A DNA stretch of 64,000 bases from Ktedonobacter racemifer DSM 44963 (GCF_000178855.1 NZ_ADVG01000005.1:434001-498000), one strand, 5' to 3'. Counted from the first letter of the stretch, positions 25,964-35,535 are shown. Made by a program: numbers and translations. Notes: generated by a model from the letters alone, not told the origin.

Positions 25964-25973
25964 AGAGGCGGGG
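25953..25973 (+). repeat. Right-end hairpin of the iscB element
   Basis: CCCCGCTCTAAAGAGGCGGGG overlaps the iscB stop codon and is followed by CTTCCTTGCC. It is probably both element end and terminator. Confidence 0.6.
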
Positions 25974-26053
25974 CTTCCTTGCCGCTTCTCTGTGATGGGT
26001 GTCGTCTGTCTCATGGTATCTTTCTTCCTCGATGGGGATACTTGGACATGTTA

Positions 26054-26116
26054 CTGATGGCAAACAGAACCCTCGCTCCTGGTACAGGCAGGAGCGAAGG
26101 TTCTGTTTGCCATCAG
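26054..26116. terminator. 28-bp inverted repeat at the end of the hydrolase gene
   Basis: Arms 26054-26081 and 26089-26116 with one mismatch and a 7-base loop; arm begins CTGATGGCAAACAGAACC. The stop codon of the minus-strand hydrolase lies inside the right arm. The stem is very long for a terminator and has no T-run, so it may also be a palindromic mobile relic. Confidence 0.6.
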
Positions 26117-26835
26117 GCAGGGACGACCTTGTTGACCGCTTCCAGGATCACTTGGGCCACCTCCTCAGGGTGCGACAGAAACGGGACATGGCTCGACGAA
26201 ATCTCGCGCGCCGTGGCCTTGCTCCGTTGCGCCATCCACCGATGCTGATCGGGGTGGATCATCCGATCCTCCGAACCAAACAGCGACCACGACGGGAGCG
26301 ATTTCCACGCTGGCTGGCCAGCGGGGGTGTTAAAGATACTGGCATTGGGTGGCACCTGAGAGACCGCCAGAGCTCGCGCCTCCACCAGGTCAAGGTCGTT
26401 GGCAAAGTGCTGGGGGAAGACCTCAGGATCGATCCAGGCAAAACCTTGCCCGGTGATGAGTAGATGCTGGAAGACTTCCAGAGGAGGGAAGTTGGCACCG
26501 GAACTGAGCAGGGTCTCCCCTTCATCCAGGAGGAATGCCGAGATATAGACCAGACCTACCACTCCTGGTGCATCTTTGGCCGCCTCAGAAATGACGAAGC
26601 CGCCATACGAGTGGCCCACCAGCAGCGTTGGCCCTTCCAACTCCGCGAGCAGTTGACGCGTCGCGGCCACGTCATCAGCCAGAGAGGTGTGCGCATGCTG
26701 CGCGGCAACCACAAAATGGCCTTGCTCCTGCAGGATAGGAATCACTTTGCTCCAGCCGGACCCGTCAGCCCAGAAACCGTGAACGAGGACAATGTTCGCT
26801 TTATTTGAAATACGTTTTGACGCAAATACGCCCAT
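26113..26835 (-). CDS. Alpha/beta-fold hydrolase
   Basis: From the ATG at 26835 (AAGGAG nine bases upstream) the product has 240 aa. It starts with strand and oxyanion region NIVLVHGFWADGSGW, has the nucleophile elbow GHSYGG, a lid-region Asp in SLFGSEDRMI, and the catalytic His in SSHVPFLSHPEEV. These fit the alpha/beta hydrolase family close to esterase/haloperoxidase-like proteins annotated as salicylate esterase relatives. No signal peptide in this start, so cytosolic. The longer frame to 27009 lacks a ribosome site. Stand-alone gene with a hairpin at its end. Confidence 0.88.
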   Translation of the reverse strand: MGVFASKRISNKANIVLVHGFWADGSGWSKVIPILQEQGHFVVAAQHAHTSLADDVAATRQLLAELEGPTLLVGHSYGGFVISEAAKDAPGVVGLVYISAFLLDEGETLLSSGANFPPLEVFQHLLITGQGFAWIDPEVFPQHFANDLDLVEARALAVSQVPPNASIFNTPAGQPAWKSLPSWSLFGSEDRMIHPDQHRWMAQRSKATAREISSSHVPFLSHPEEVAQVILEAVNKVVPA

Positions 26836-27216
26836 GAGTGTTCTCCTTTTTCCATTTCTTGAGCAGAAACCCTGCTCTTCCGCTTGAGGACGTGCAAGAA
26901 GAGCGTCCCCAGCCACAACTGTTGCTCTGTCCAAGAGCGCTCTCACCTGGGACATGACAAAAAACATGTACGGCAGCGAAGAAAGCTGCGATGGATTCAA
27001 CGCCGACACATGGGCCGTTTAGTACCGAAGCGTCAAGAGTCGGATTCGGAGCAAAAGCCTTGCCGAATTCGGCGGTGCCATTTTTTCTGACGATTGAAAT
27101 CCAGTCTTGTCCTGGTGCGTGCTAAGTCATGATGGAATACCCTTCGGATGAGCGTATGAGCAAGCGGTGCGTCCTAGAAAGTTGCTCCATTGTTATTTCG
27201 CTCCCCCATGACGGTT

Positions 27217-27654
27217 TTAACTTGACGCAGATTTTAGCTTCGCGATTTCGTCCCTTGCAGCAGCCACTAATTCTTTATTCGTGTATGCATGACCCCAAAG
27301 CCCCCAGCCACCTTCTTTCGCTTCTGTTAAGAGCACCCACGTTCGTTCTTTCAGTGTTTCGTCACCGGCAGCAGTGCTCACGAGCTTCGTAAGCTGTTCT
27401 ACAACGGCCATTTGTTTTTCACGGTCGAGGGCACCCTCGTTTGTCAGTACTTGCACACGTACATAGTTTTCTTCACCCTCCACATTGGCAAGTGTGCCTT
27501 CTGGCAACTCATGCACAAATGCAGCTGTGTTTTTACGGAACATCGGGATATCAGGCACTCCCTCGATCGTTTTCACCGTATTTGCCGCATCAATTGCCAG
27601 TTGCTTCGTATTGGCAAACATACCAGCAACTGCGTAGATATCGATCATTGGCAT
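27217..27654 (-). CDS. Tautomerase family protein
   Basis: From the ATG at 27654 (GGAG upstream) the protein has 145 aa and starts Met-Pro; after Met removal Pro1 is the catalytic base of the 4-oxalocrotonate tautomerase/MIF superfamily. The sequence continues IDIYAVAGMF, FRKNTAAFVHELPEG and NYVRVQVLTNEGALDREKQ, a pattern of the longer tautomerase-like group. It would tautomerise a small keto/enol acid. The frame upstream to 27858 is open but has no site. It is separated from the hydrolase by about 380 bases in which I see no gene. Confidence 0.85.
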   Translation of the reverse strand: MPMIDIYAVAGMFANTKQLAIDAANTVKTIEGVPDIPMFRKNTAAFVHELPEGTLANVEGEENYVRVQVLTNEGALDREKQMAVVEQLTKLVSTAAGDETLKERTWVLLTEAKEGGWGLWGHAYTNKELVAAARDEIAKLKSASS

Positions 27655-27987
27655 AGCGTTACTTTCTCCGTCAAATTGAGTACGTAATGTCGAGGCAAAC
27701 AGCACACTTCTGAACAGGTCAAAGGCGTTCAGCTGGAAGGCACAAACACGCAATCCAGATGGACTCACCTGATCGGCTTGGAAGGTGGCTCTGCTCCTTT
27801 CATCACGACCTCCTAGCGTAGGCTCACGATGCAATCCAAGCGTGTCCTGCACCACCATGCAAGAATGCTCCTGTTTTGTAGTATACTAAGCAGCATACGT
27901 GTGCGTCACCGAACATCACGACACTTTCGCGCCACACATTCCTTCACATTGCAGCACTTATGAGAAGGGGAGGTAAAGGGAACGTTC

Positions 27988-30900
27988 ATGAAGGGATCCT
28001 CGTATCGCGAGCGGGACTACTCATTTGGTCAGGTTATGCTGACCTTGCGCACCAAGCTTGAGCTGACGCAAGCCGAATTAGCTGACCAGCTTGGCGTCAG
28101 GCGCCGCGCTGTGATCGATTGGGAGGGAGGCCTCACCTATCCGAGTGTCGATCACTTGAAACGCTTTGTGATCCTCGCCATCCAGCGCCAGGCGTGGCCT
28201 GCCGGACGCGAAGCAGAGGAAGTTCGAGCTCTTTGGCAAGCAGCCCACCAGAAGGCGCTCCTCGATGAAGCCTGGCTTCGGGAGCGCCTGTCTCACGCAC
28301 AGGCGCAACCCGCATCCCAGCTCAATGAGGAGATCAGTGTCGCTGCCAACGCTCCCGCATCTCCCTCCAAGGGCGCACCCCGCGTCGATTGGGGCGAGGC
28401 GCTCGCTGTGGCGAGCTTTTATGGGCGCGCGTGGGAACTGGATTTGCTCTCTGCGTGGGTGGTTGGTGAGCGCTGTCAAGTCGTCAGCGTGCTCGGTCAA
28501 GGTGGCATTGGCAAATCGGCGCTGGCGACAAAAGTGATGCATCGTGTAGCCGAACACTTCGAGGTGGTTATCTGGCGCTCCCTCCGCGATGTCCCAAGTT
28601 GCGAAGCGTTGCTCGACAGCTGCCTCCAGGTCCTCGCCCCCCAGGCGCTGAGTGACGCCTCTATGAGTCCCGAAAAACGCCAGGACCTTCTGTTGGAATG
28701 CTTGCGCACCAGGCGTGTTCTGCTGGTCTACGACAATCTGGAGTCGTTCCTGGAGGAAGGAGAGGGCATTGGGAGCATGCGCGCAGGCTACGAAGGCTTC
28801 TCCCGGGTGCTGCGCCGAGTAGCAACAACCGAGCATCAGAGTTGCCTGCTGCTGACCAGTCGAGAGAAACCAGGCGACCTCGTGCCGATGGAAGGCAACC
28901 GATCTCCTGTTCGCGCCTTGCGCCTTGCCCGGCTGGATATAGAAGCATGCCAACAGTTGTTGGAGGAAAAAGAAGTCACAGGCACCACGGCTGAACAGGA
29001 ACAACTAATTGAAGCGTATGCAGGCAACCCCCTGGCACTCAAAATTGTGGCGCAGGCCATCGTGGAGCTTTTCGACGGGCATATCGCCCCCTTCCTGGAG
29101 CAGGGCGAGGTGGTCTTTGGTGGGATACGCCAGCTGCTGAGGGAACAATACGCCCGCCTCTCTGCAATTGAGCAGAGAGTACTACTGTGGTTGGCGATTC
29201 TGCGCGAGCCGGTCAGCCTGGAAGAGTTGCTGGCGCTACTCGCCACACCACTACCGCGTGCCACGATGCTGGAAGCTGTAGAGGCGCTGCTCAACAGCTC
29301 ACTGATCGAGCAAGGGCTACGCCCAGGCAGCGTCACGCTGCAATCGGTGGTGCTCGAATATGCAACCGCGCAGCTCATTGAAGAAACAAGCGGAGAGATA
29401 CAGCAGGGTCAGTTCTCCCGCCTGATCGAGCAGAGTCTCACCCTGGCCCGATCCCCTGCCCACGTCCGGCAGACCCAGGTGCGCCTCATTGTAGTGCCAC
29501 TGCTTCTCAAACTGCGCAGTGCGTATCCGAAGCGTACGGAGCTCGAGGACCAGTTGCTCGCGCTTCTGAAACTGTTACGCGCGCGAGCTGACTACGCGCA
29601 GGGGTATGGGCCGGCTAACGTGCTGGCACTCCTGAAGGAGCAGCGTGGACATCTGCGTGGCCTGGACCTGTCCGACCTCTCCATTCGTGAGGCCTATCTG
29701 CAGGGGGTCGAGATGCAGGATACCACGCTGTCCGGGGCTACCCTGCAAGAGTGTGCCTGGACATCGACCTTTGGGGCCGCCTGGTCTGTGGCGATCAGTC
29801 ACGACGGGCGGTACCACGCTGCTGGCAGCAGGCGAGGGGAAATCTGTGTGTGGGATCAACAAACACTGCACCGAGTCTGGCGAGCGCACTCCGATATCGT
29901 CCGATCCCTCTCTTTCAGCCCAGATGGCCACTTTTTGGCCAGCGGAAGTTATGATGGGATGGTCAACGTGTGGGGAGTGGAGCATGGCGCATTGCTCTGG
30001 TTGGGCTCGCATACCGCCAATATCTCTGGCCTGGCCTTTTCCCCAGATGGTAGCCTGCTCGCCAGCGGCGGAATAGATGCGACCGTCCGGCTCTGGGACA
30101 GGAAGACGGGTGCGCTTCTTGAAACGCTCCCGCATCCTCATGCGGTCTTCACCCTTGCCTGGAGTCCCGATGGGCACCTGCTCGCCAGTTTCGGCTTCGA
30201 TGGTCAGATCCGTCTCTGGAAGAGGCGACAGAGCGAGACAACCACCTGCGTCGCGTGCCTTTCGGGACATACCAACTGCGGAATGGGGCTGGCCTTTTCC
30301 CCCGACGGGAGCAGGCTTGCCAGTGCAAGCTGGGACCACACGATCAAGCTCTGGGATGTTGCCAGTGGAGACGTCATCCAGACGCTGATGGGACATACCG
30401 ATCGGGTACAAACGGTGGCCTGGAGTCCCGATGGTCAGACGCTGGCGAGCGCGGCCTTCGACCACACCATTTGGCTCTGGGATATGGAGCAACGCACATG
30501 TCGGATGGTACTCCAGGGGCATACAGACCTGGTGTTCTCTCTCGCCTTCATGCCCAATAGTCGGAGACTGCTCAGCGGCAGTGTCGATGGAACCATGCAG
30601 GTATGGGACACGGAAAATGGACAGAGTGAACAGATTCTACAAAGCTACGCAATCTCGCTCTATGACATCGCCTGGAGTCCTGATGGCACCCGAATTGCCA
30701 GTGGTAGCTCCGATGGCTTGGTGATGATCTGGGAAGTCGATGGCCTCACGCCTCCCAGGCTGCTCCAGGGACATCGCCACCTCGTGTTTGGGGTGGAATG
30801 GAGCCCCGATGGGAGGCGGCTCGCCAGCGGCGGATGGGATAATGCCATCCGGGTCTGGGACACGACCACGGGAGAAAGCCAGCAGATCATGAGAGACCCT

Positions 30901-31659
30901 GACGATGCCTACACCTCCTTCTATGGCATCGCGTGGAGTCCGGACGGACAGCATCTCGCTTGTGGCACCTATCGGCCCGAGGTCCAGATGTGGGAGGTAT
31001 CCACCGGCACCCGCCAATGGATGACTCGTCAACAGCCAGCTTCAGCCCGCCGGGTAGCCTGGAGTCCAGATGGGACCAGGCTTGCCAGTGCCGGTGATGA
31101 TGGCCTTATCTCCCTGTGGAATCCCTCGGACGGGAGATGGCTCAGGCAACTCAGGGGCCATCTGAGCAAAGTGAACGACATCGCCTGGAGCCGTGATGGC
31201 AAGTGGCTTGCCTCAGGCGGGGGGAGCAGAGAGAGCGGGGAGGTGTTCGTGTGGGAGATTCACAGCGGGGAGCGCGTGCGAGTCCTGCCGAGACATGCTG
31301 GGATCATCTATGCACTGGCTTGGGGTCAGACTGGAGCGATACTGGTCAGTGGCAGCAGCGATGGGATGCTGCGCTGGTGGGACAGGCACAGCGGGGAATG
31401 CGTACGGGTTCGCCAGGCGCATCAGGGAACAGTCCAGCGGCTCCAGGTGAGTCCCGATGGAAAGTGGCTCGCCAGTTGTGGGGACGACGGGGCCATTCAC
31501 CTCTGGGATCTAGAGAGTGGCAATCTGCTACGCACGCTGCAACGCGATCGGCCCTACGAGCGACTGGAGATCAGTGGAGCGAAGGGATTAACGCAGGCGC
31601 AGAGGGCGTCGTTGCGCACGTTGGGGGCACAGGAAACCCAGAGACGACTCGGTGTATAA
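27988..31659 (+). CDS. XRE-STAND ATPase-WD40 protein
   Basis: A 1223-aa multidomain protein. Residues about 10-75 form an XRE-type helix-turn-helix (LELTQAELADQLGVRRRAV). A linker leads to an NB-ARC/NACHT-type ATPase with Walker A GQGGIGKS (170-177) and Walker B-like VLLVYDNLES. A helical region and a short pentapeptide-like stretch (LRGLDLSDLSIREAYLQG) follow. From about residue 596 there are 14 WD40 repeats (WSPDG...LASG...VRLWD), enough for two seven-bladed propellers. STAND proteins of this plan are ligand-triggered switches; in bacteria some act in signalling, others in phage defence. It stands alone with its own promoter region and faces no partner gene. Confidence 0.92.
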   Translation: MKGSSYRERDYSFGQVMLTLRTKLELTQAELADQLGVRRRAVIDWEGGLTYPSVDHLKRFVILAIQRQAWPAGREAEEVRALWQAAHQKALLDEAWLRERLSHAQAQPASQLNEEISVAANAPASPSKGAPRVDWGEALAVASFYGRAWELDLLSAWVVGERCQVVSVLGQGGIGKSALATKVMHRVAEHFEVVIWRSLRDVPSCEALLDSCLQVLAPQALSDASMSPEKRQDLLLECLRTRRVLLVYDNLESFLEEGEGIGSMRAGYEGFSRVLRRVATTEHQSCLLLTSREKPGDLVPMEGNRSPVRALRLARLDIEACQQLLEEKEVTGTTAEQEQLIEAYAGNPLALKIVAQAIVELFDGHIAPFLEQGEVVFGGIRQLLREQYARLSAIEQRVLLWLAILREPVSLEELLALLATPLPRATMLEAVEALLNSSLIEQGLRPGSVTLQSVVLEYATAQLIEETSGEIQQGQFSRLIEQSLTLARSPAHVRQTQVRLIVVPLLLKLRSAYPKRTELEDQLLALLKLLRARADYAQGYGPANVLALLKEQRGHLRGLDLSDLSIREAYLQGVEMQDTTLSGATLQECAWTSTFGAAWSVAISHDGRYHAAGSRRGEICVWDQQTLHRVWRAHSDIVRSLSFSPDGHFLASGSYDGMVNVWGVEHGALLWLGSHTANISGLAFSPDGSLLASGGIDATVRLWDRKTGALLETLPHPHAVFTLAWSPDGHLLASFGFDGQIRLWKRRQSETTTCVACLSGHTNCGMGLAFSPDGSRLASASWDHTIKLWDVASGDVIQTLMGHTDRVQTVAWSPDGQTLASAAFDHTIWLWDMEQRTCRMVLQGHTDLVFSLAFMPNSRRLLSGSVDGTMQVWDTENGQSEQILQSYAISLYDIAWSPDGTRIASGSSDGLVMIWEVDGLTPPRLLQGHRHLVFGVEWSPDGRRLASGGWDNAIRVWDTTTGESQQIMRDPDDAYTSFYGIAWSPDGQHLACGTYRPEVQMWEVSTGTRQWMTRQQPASARRVAWSPDGTRLASAGDDGLISLWNPSDGRWLRQLRGHLSKVNDIAWSRDGKWLASGGGSRESGEVFVWEIHSGERVRVLPRHAGIIYALAWGQTGAILVSGSSDGMLRWWDRHSGECVRVRQAHQGTVQRLQVSPDGKWLASCGDDGAIHLWDLESGNLLRTLQRDRPYERLEISGAKGLTQAQRASLRTLGAQETQRRLGV

Positions 31660-31753
31660 GGGCTGAGCAGCACACCCATTGATCGCCTGAGAAGCCGCTC
31701 TAGAAACAGAGAGACGTCGTGATTCGTTATAAATTCAGGTGATCAGCCAGCCC

Positions 31754-32329
31754 TCAATGAGGGCCGTCATCGTTTTGGGTGAGTTGTGGTTCCTCTCGTG
31801 AAGAAATCCATCCCTCTCGCTGTTGTGTCAGCCAGACCGTCAGCACCCAGGAATTGTGCAGCCCAATAGCCAGGCAGAGCAGAGTAATCATGGGTACTCC
31901 CATCAGCGCGAATGGCAAGCGGAGGAGCAAACCAATGGAGGTACCGATGGAGAGGATACCTGCAAGCAGGGGAAAGGCCATATACCAGATCCAGTGCCCT
32001 GCATCGCGGGCGTCCTCACGATGCAGGACTTGCATGCGCCAGGAGACCCTCCCCGTGAGAAACAGGTCGAGGCTTGCCAGCACGAGCAGCAAGACGCCAA
32101 GCAGCAAGGGATTGGGAAGCGGCATGATGGCCACACAAGAGAGCGCCAGGGCCTGCACATAGTACAGCAACGTCGGTTCGACAAAGGTTCGCAGTGAGGT
32201 CGTTGCCTGCCTCAAGGACAGAGTAGTTCCCATGGAAATGGAGACCGCCACGAACAGCAACCCGATCAAAGTCGCTGAGGCCGTTCCTGCCAGCATGTAA
32301 AAGTTTTGCCAATCATGCAGCACAAGCAT
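31754..32329 (-). CDS. Multi-pass membrane protein of unknown function
   Basis: From the ATG at 32329 the product has 191 aa and about five hydrophobic segments: around GTASATLIGLLFVAVSISM, LLYYVQALALSCVAIM, LLLGVLLLVLASLDLFL, YMAFPLLAGILSIGTSIGLLL and MITLLCLAIGLHNSWVL. The soluble C-terminus is charged. I do not recognise a named family. An earlier in-frame start (32392) would add 21 polar residues. It is convergent with the STAND gene (94 bases between stops). No catalytic motif is visible. Confidence 0.65.
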   Translation of the reverse strand: MLVLHDWQNFYMLAGTASATLIGLLFVAVSISMGTTLSLRQATTSLRTFVEPTLLYYVQALALSCVAIMPLPNPLLLGVLLLVLASLDLFLTGRVSWRMQVLHREDARDAGHWIWYMAFPLLAGILSIGTSIGLLLRLPFALMGVPMITLLCLAIGLHNSWVLTVWLTQQREGWISSREEPQLTQNDDGPH

Positions 32330-32424
32330 GGTTCTGCTCACCCCACTCTTTGCATTTGAAGCGTTCGCTGACGAAAACGAGCAATACTTCACCGGCTCGA
32401 GTCTCCGCCGTCTTTCATAACTGG

Positions 32425-33089
32425 CAAGGTCAACTAGAACGTTGCACCATGACCAGGCTCGCTCTCCACTCCAACACTGCCATGATGCCGCTCAATCAGC
32501 GCCCGACAGAGAGAGAAGCTGAGTCTCAGACTGGGATCCAGTTCATGTTGGACGGCGCTCCCTTTTCCCCGATAGAAACGACTCCAGAGGCGCCCCGCTC
32601 TTCGGGAGGGATGCCTGGTCCTTCACCATGGACTTAGACACTTGCCATCTGGTCCTCCTCATGAAAGACTGAGAACCTCCCGATCGGCTTCGGATCGGCA
32701 CCGAGCACCAGTGAGCAGAGCAGTTCGAGGAACACCTTGCGGTGAGAAGGGAGACCAAGCACAAAGGGTTGAGGGTCGGAGAAACAGGACCCAGTTTCTT
32801 CCTTGAGGGTCGTCTGATCCAGCAACCAGGGAGCGAAGACGAACGGCCTTTGCTGTTCATCCCACCACTCATAGCGCTGGAAAAACTGCTGAGCAGACAT
32901 TCCCACCCAGGAGTCAGAAGCCGGAACCTCAAAGAGCGTATACGCCGCGGTATTCAGGAAGAGGATCTTCCCTGTCCAATCCCATACCACAATGGCATTG
33001 GGAAGTGAGGCAAAACACGCTTCGAGTTGTTGGAACGACAGGTGCTTGTTTGGTGCGGATTCCTTTGGTGGCTGCGGACTCGGACCCAT
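32425..33089 (-). pseudogene. Histidine-kinase pseudogene (internal deletion)
   Basis: The start region matches that of the kinase at 6251-8077, including the leader (GGTGCTAT.ATGAAG with TCAGGGAAG, about 33180-33260). The PAS domain is well conserved (FASLPNAIVVWDWTGK, ...QQFFQRYEWWDEQQRPF). After GRFSVFHEEDQMASV a stop occurs at 32634; beyond it the DNA still encodes the very end of the HATPase in shifted frames (GEGPGIPPEE, SFLSGKRE, then SLCRALIERHHGSVGVESEPGHGATF). GAF, HisKA and most of the ATPase are deleted. The 159-aa PAS remnant could still be translated. Confidence 0.85.
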
Positions 33090-33282
33090 CTCGTCTTTCC
33101 CTCTAGGAAACAATCAACCATACGACGAGCAAGGGAAAACACACGGGAAGAGGCGTGCGATCTTCTCCCTCCCCAGGACAATGGAAGAGATGACGCGCTC
33201 GTCCATCTCAACGATTCTTCCCTGACTACCTTCATCATAGCACCAGGGAAAAAGGCTGTGTTGCAAAGATAAAGCTGATCTG

Positions 33283-34573
33283 TTAATAGTTTGTCACACA
33301 TGGTTTGCAACACGACAGAGGATCTGCTATGCTGGAGCCTGGAAGAGGTGAGACCAAGATTCCCAGGAGAAAACCATGCAGGAACGCCCACATAAGCATG
33401 AAATCGTCTTAAGCGAGGAGCAGCGCCACGCGCTCCACCAATTGATTTCCAAAGGCAAAGCCCCGGCGCGCAAACTCGCCCATGCACGTGTCTTGCTCAA
33501 AATTGATCGCAACGCTCCCGGCCCTCGCTGGACCGATGAACAGGTCGCTGAAGCGTTCGAGATGAGTCGCTACACGGTGATCCGCATTCGCGAGCGCTTT
33601 GCGACCAACGGATTGGATGACGCACTCACTCATCGGCCTCATACGCAAACGCGAGCGCGGGCGCTGGATGGGGAACAAGAAGCGCATCTCATTGCGCTCT
33701 CCTGCAGCCCAAGTCCGCAGGGGCAGGCGCGCTGGACGCTGCGGTTGCTCGCCAAGCACATGGTGGAATTGGGCTACGTGGAGCAGGTCAGTTATGAAAC
33801 GGTGCGACGCACGCTCAAAAAAACGAACTCAAGCCGTGGCTAAAGGAGTGCTGGTGTATTCCTACGCATGCCAACGCCCAGTTCGTCTGGCACATGGAGG
33901 GTGTGCTCGAAGTGTACACTCGGCCGTATGACGAACGCTTTCCCCAGATCTGCATGGATGAATCGGGCAAGCAACTGATCTCTGACAAGTTGGAAGGGCT
34001 CCCCCTCCAACCGGGGGGACCCGAGCGTTACGACTATAGCTATGAGCAAGGACCCATGCTCAACCTCTTTCTGGCGTGCGAACCCCTCGCCGGAAAACGG
34101 ATGGTCAAGGCGACCGAGCAGAAAACGAGCAAGGATTGGGCCCATTTCATGCAAGAAGTGATCGATGTCCACTCCCCCCACGCTGAAAAGATTCTCCTGG
34201 TGATGGATAACCTCGCCACCCATTCCCCAGCAGCCTTTTATCATGCCTTTCCGCCAGCCGAAGCGCGCCGTCTGGCCTCCAAACTGGAGATCCATCACAC
34301 TCCGCTGCATGGGAGTTGGCTGAATATGGCCGAGATCGAATTCGCCGCCCTGGCTCGCCAGTGCCTCGCCCGCCGCATGGCCACGGTGGAAGAACTGGAA
34401 CACCAGATCGCGTGTTGGCAAGAGCAGCGCAACGCGGCTGCGACCACGGTCAATTGGCGCTTCACGACGGCTGATGCCCGCATCAAACTCAAACGCCTGT
34501 ATCCCTCTTTGAAGACCACAACCACCAATTCAGAGCAAGAGCATGTTGCGAAGGATGTGTGACAGACTATTAA
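33283..34573 (+). mobile_element. IS630-family insertion sequence
   Basis: Imperfect terminal inverted repeats of about 30 bases: TTAATAGTTTGTCACACATG near 33283 and its counterpart TTAATAGTCTGTCACACATC read backwards from 34573. IS630 elements insert at TA, which is present at both ends. The transposase is encoded in two overlapping frames. The element lies between the histidine-kinase pseudogene and the TetR locus. Confidence 0.85.
33376..34562 (+). CDS. IS630-family transposase, two frames joined by -1 frameshift
   Basis: ORF A (33376-33843) encodes the helix-turn-helix part (RWTDEQVAEAFEMSRYTVIRI). ORF B continues in the -1 frame to 34562 and carries the DDE catalytic part: CMDESGKQLI (first Asp), VMDNLATHSPAAFY (second Asp) and GSWLNMAEIEFAALARQCL (Glu). 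The frames overlap at seven A (33817-33823) in CTC AAA AAA ACG. Slipping back one base there gives KNELKPWLKE and joins the frames without a break in family similarity. This is the standard programmed frameshift of many IS630 elements, so the gene is probably functional as a fusion of about 395 aa. Confidence 0.85.
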
Positions 34574-34755
34574 AGCCTGAGAAAAGGGTCAGATTCACAT
34601 TTTTGCAAACACAACACTACCAGGCTCGGATAAGAACAACCGTCTTTCAGGATGCGAACACGACTGCCAAAAATGTGAGCCACACTCTCGCGACACACAG
34701 CTTTCCATTTTCTTTCTTCTACAAAAAACCGGGTCGATAACAGTAAAGCGCTCTC

Positions 34756-34794
34756 TTGACATCACCGCTCTCCGTTTGTATGATGAACATCATA
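34756..34794 (+). promoter_or_regulatory. TetR promoter with overlapping palindromic operator
   Basis: TTGACA at 34756-34761, 17-base spacer, TATGAT at 34779-34784: a near-consensus sigma-70-type promoter. The -10 box is the left half of the palindrome TATGATGAACATCATA (34779-34794). A repressor bound there would block the promoter. The same operator is found at 35570-35583. Confidence 0.75.
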
Positions 34795-34897
34795 TATGTT
34801 AAAGGATAGTTGGGAAACGTCTTCTGCGGAGGCAGAAGGCATATGTCGACGTGGTTGAGACGCAAGCATATCGGAAAGAAACGAGAGAGGAGTGGAA

Positions 34898-35497
34898 ATG
34901 AAGCGTTCGCGCCAAGAGAAAGAGCAAACGCATCAACGGATCGTTCAGAATGCTGCTCAGCAGATCCGTGCCGAGGGCGTCAATGGCATCGGCATCGCGG
35001 ATCTGATGGGGCAAGCTGGCCTGACGCATGGCGGATTTTATGCCCACTTCCGCAACAAAGATGCTCTGCTTGCAGAAATTTGCCATACAGGGACAGCTGA
35101 GACGCTTGAGAAGCTCTCTCAGGCGGTAGACCAGGCACCAGCAGGGGCCGAACTCTCGGCTCTCGTGACCAGGTACCTGAGTATTGCTCACCGCAATGAT
35201 CCATCTCATGGTTGTGTGATGCCGTCTCTGGCAGCAGACCTTGCTCGTCGCCCAGAAGAAGTGCGCTCCGCATTTACGGAAGGATATGAAGAACTCCTTC
35301 AGCTTATTGTTTCCGTCCTGCCAGTAGGTACAGGCGAGAACCGGTATGATGCGGCCATAGCCCTGTTCTCTGGGATGGTCGGGGCATTGCTGCTGGCGCG
35401 TACGGTAAATGACCCGGCTTTGAGCGAACGCATCCTGCATACCACTCGAGATTTTTTAATTCAGACCTTCTCAAAAATAGCTTCGGAGAACGAGTAA
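34898..35497 (+). CDS. TetR/AcrR-family transcriptional regulator
   Basis: The ATG at 34898 follows GAGAGGAGTGGAA. The 199-aa product has an N-terminal helix-turn-helix (IRAEGVNGIGIADLMGQAG and THGGFYAHFRNKDALLAE) and a C-terminal ligand-binding part with HGCVMPSLAADLAR, typical of the subgroup that controls NAD(P)-dependent oxidoreductases and responds to electrophiles. Its promoter contains a palindrome that recurs before the next transcription unit, so it probably represses itself and the downstream genes (NmrA relic, DUF302, Fe-S protein, MDR oxidoreductase). A 100-base relic of a second copy is at 1578-1677. Confidence 0.92.
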   Translation: MKRSRQEKEQTHQRIVQNAAQQIRAEGVNGIGIADLMGQAGLTHGGFYAHFRNKDALLAEICHTGTAETLEKLSQAVDQAPAGAELSALVTRYLSIAHRNDPSHGCVMPSLAADLARRPEEVRSAFTEGYEELLQLIVSVLPVGTGENRYDAAIALFSGMVGALLLARTVNDPALSERILHTTRDFLIQTFSKIASENE

Positions 35498-35535
35498 CAT
35501 CATTCTCCCACGCCCTTCGTTTTCCTCTCCCCCTC

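Noticed and set aside
28078..29004. 308-aa and 315-aa (29575-30522) frames on the - strand
   Set aside because: Both are antisense to the STAND-WD40 gene; the second only mirrors the WD40 repeats.
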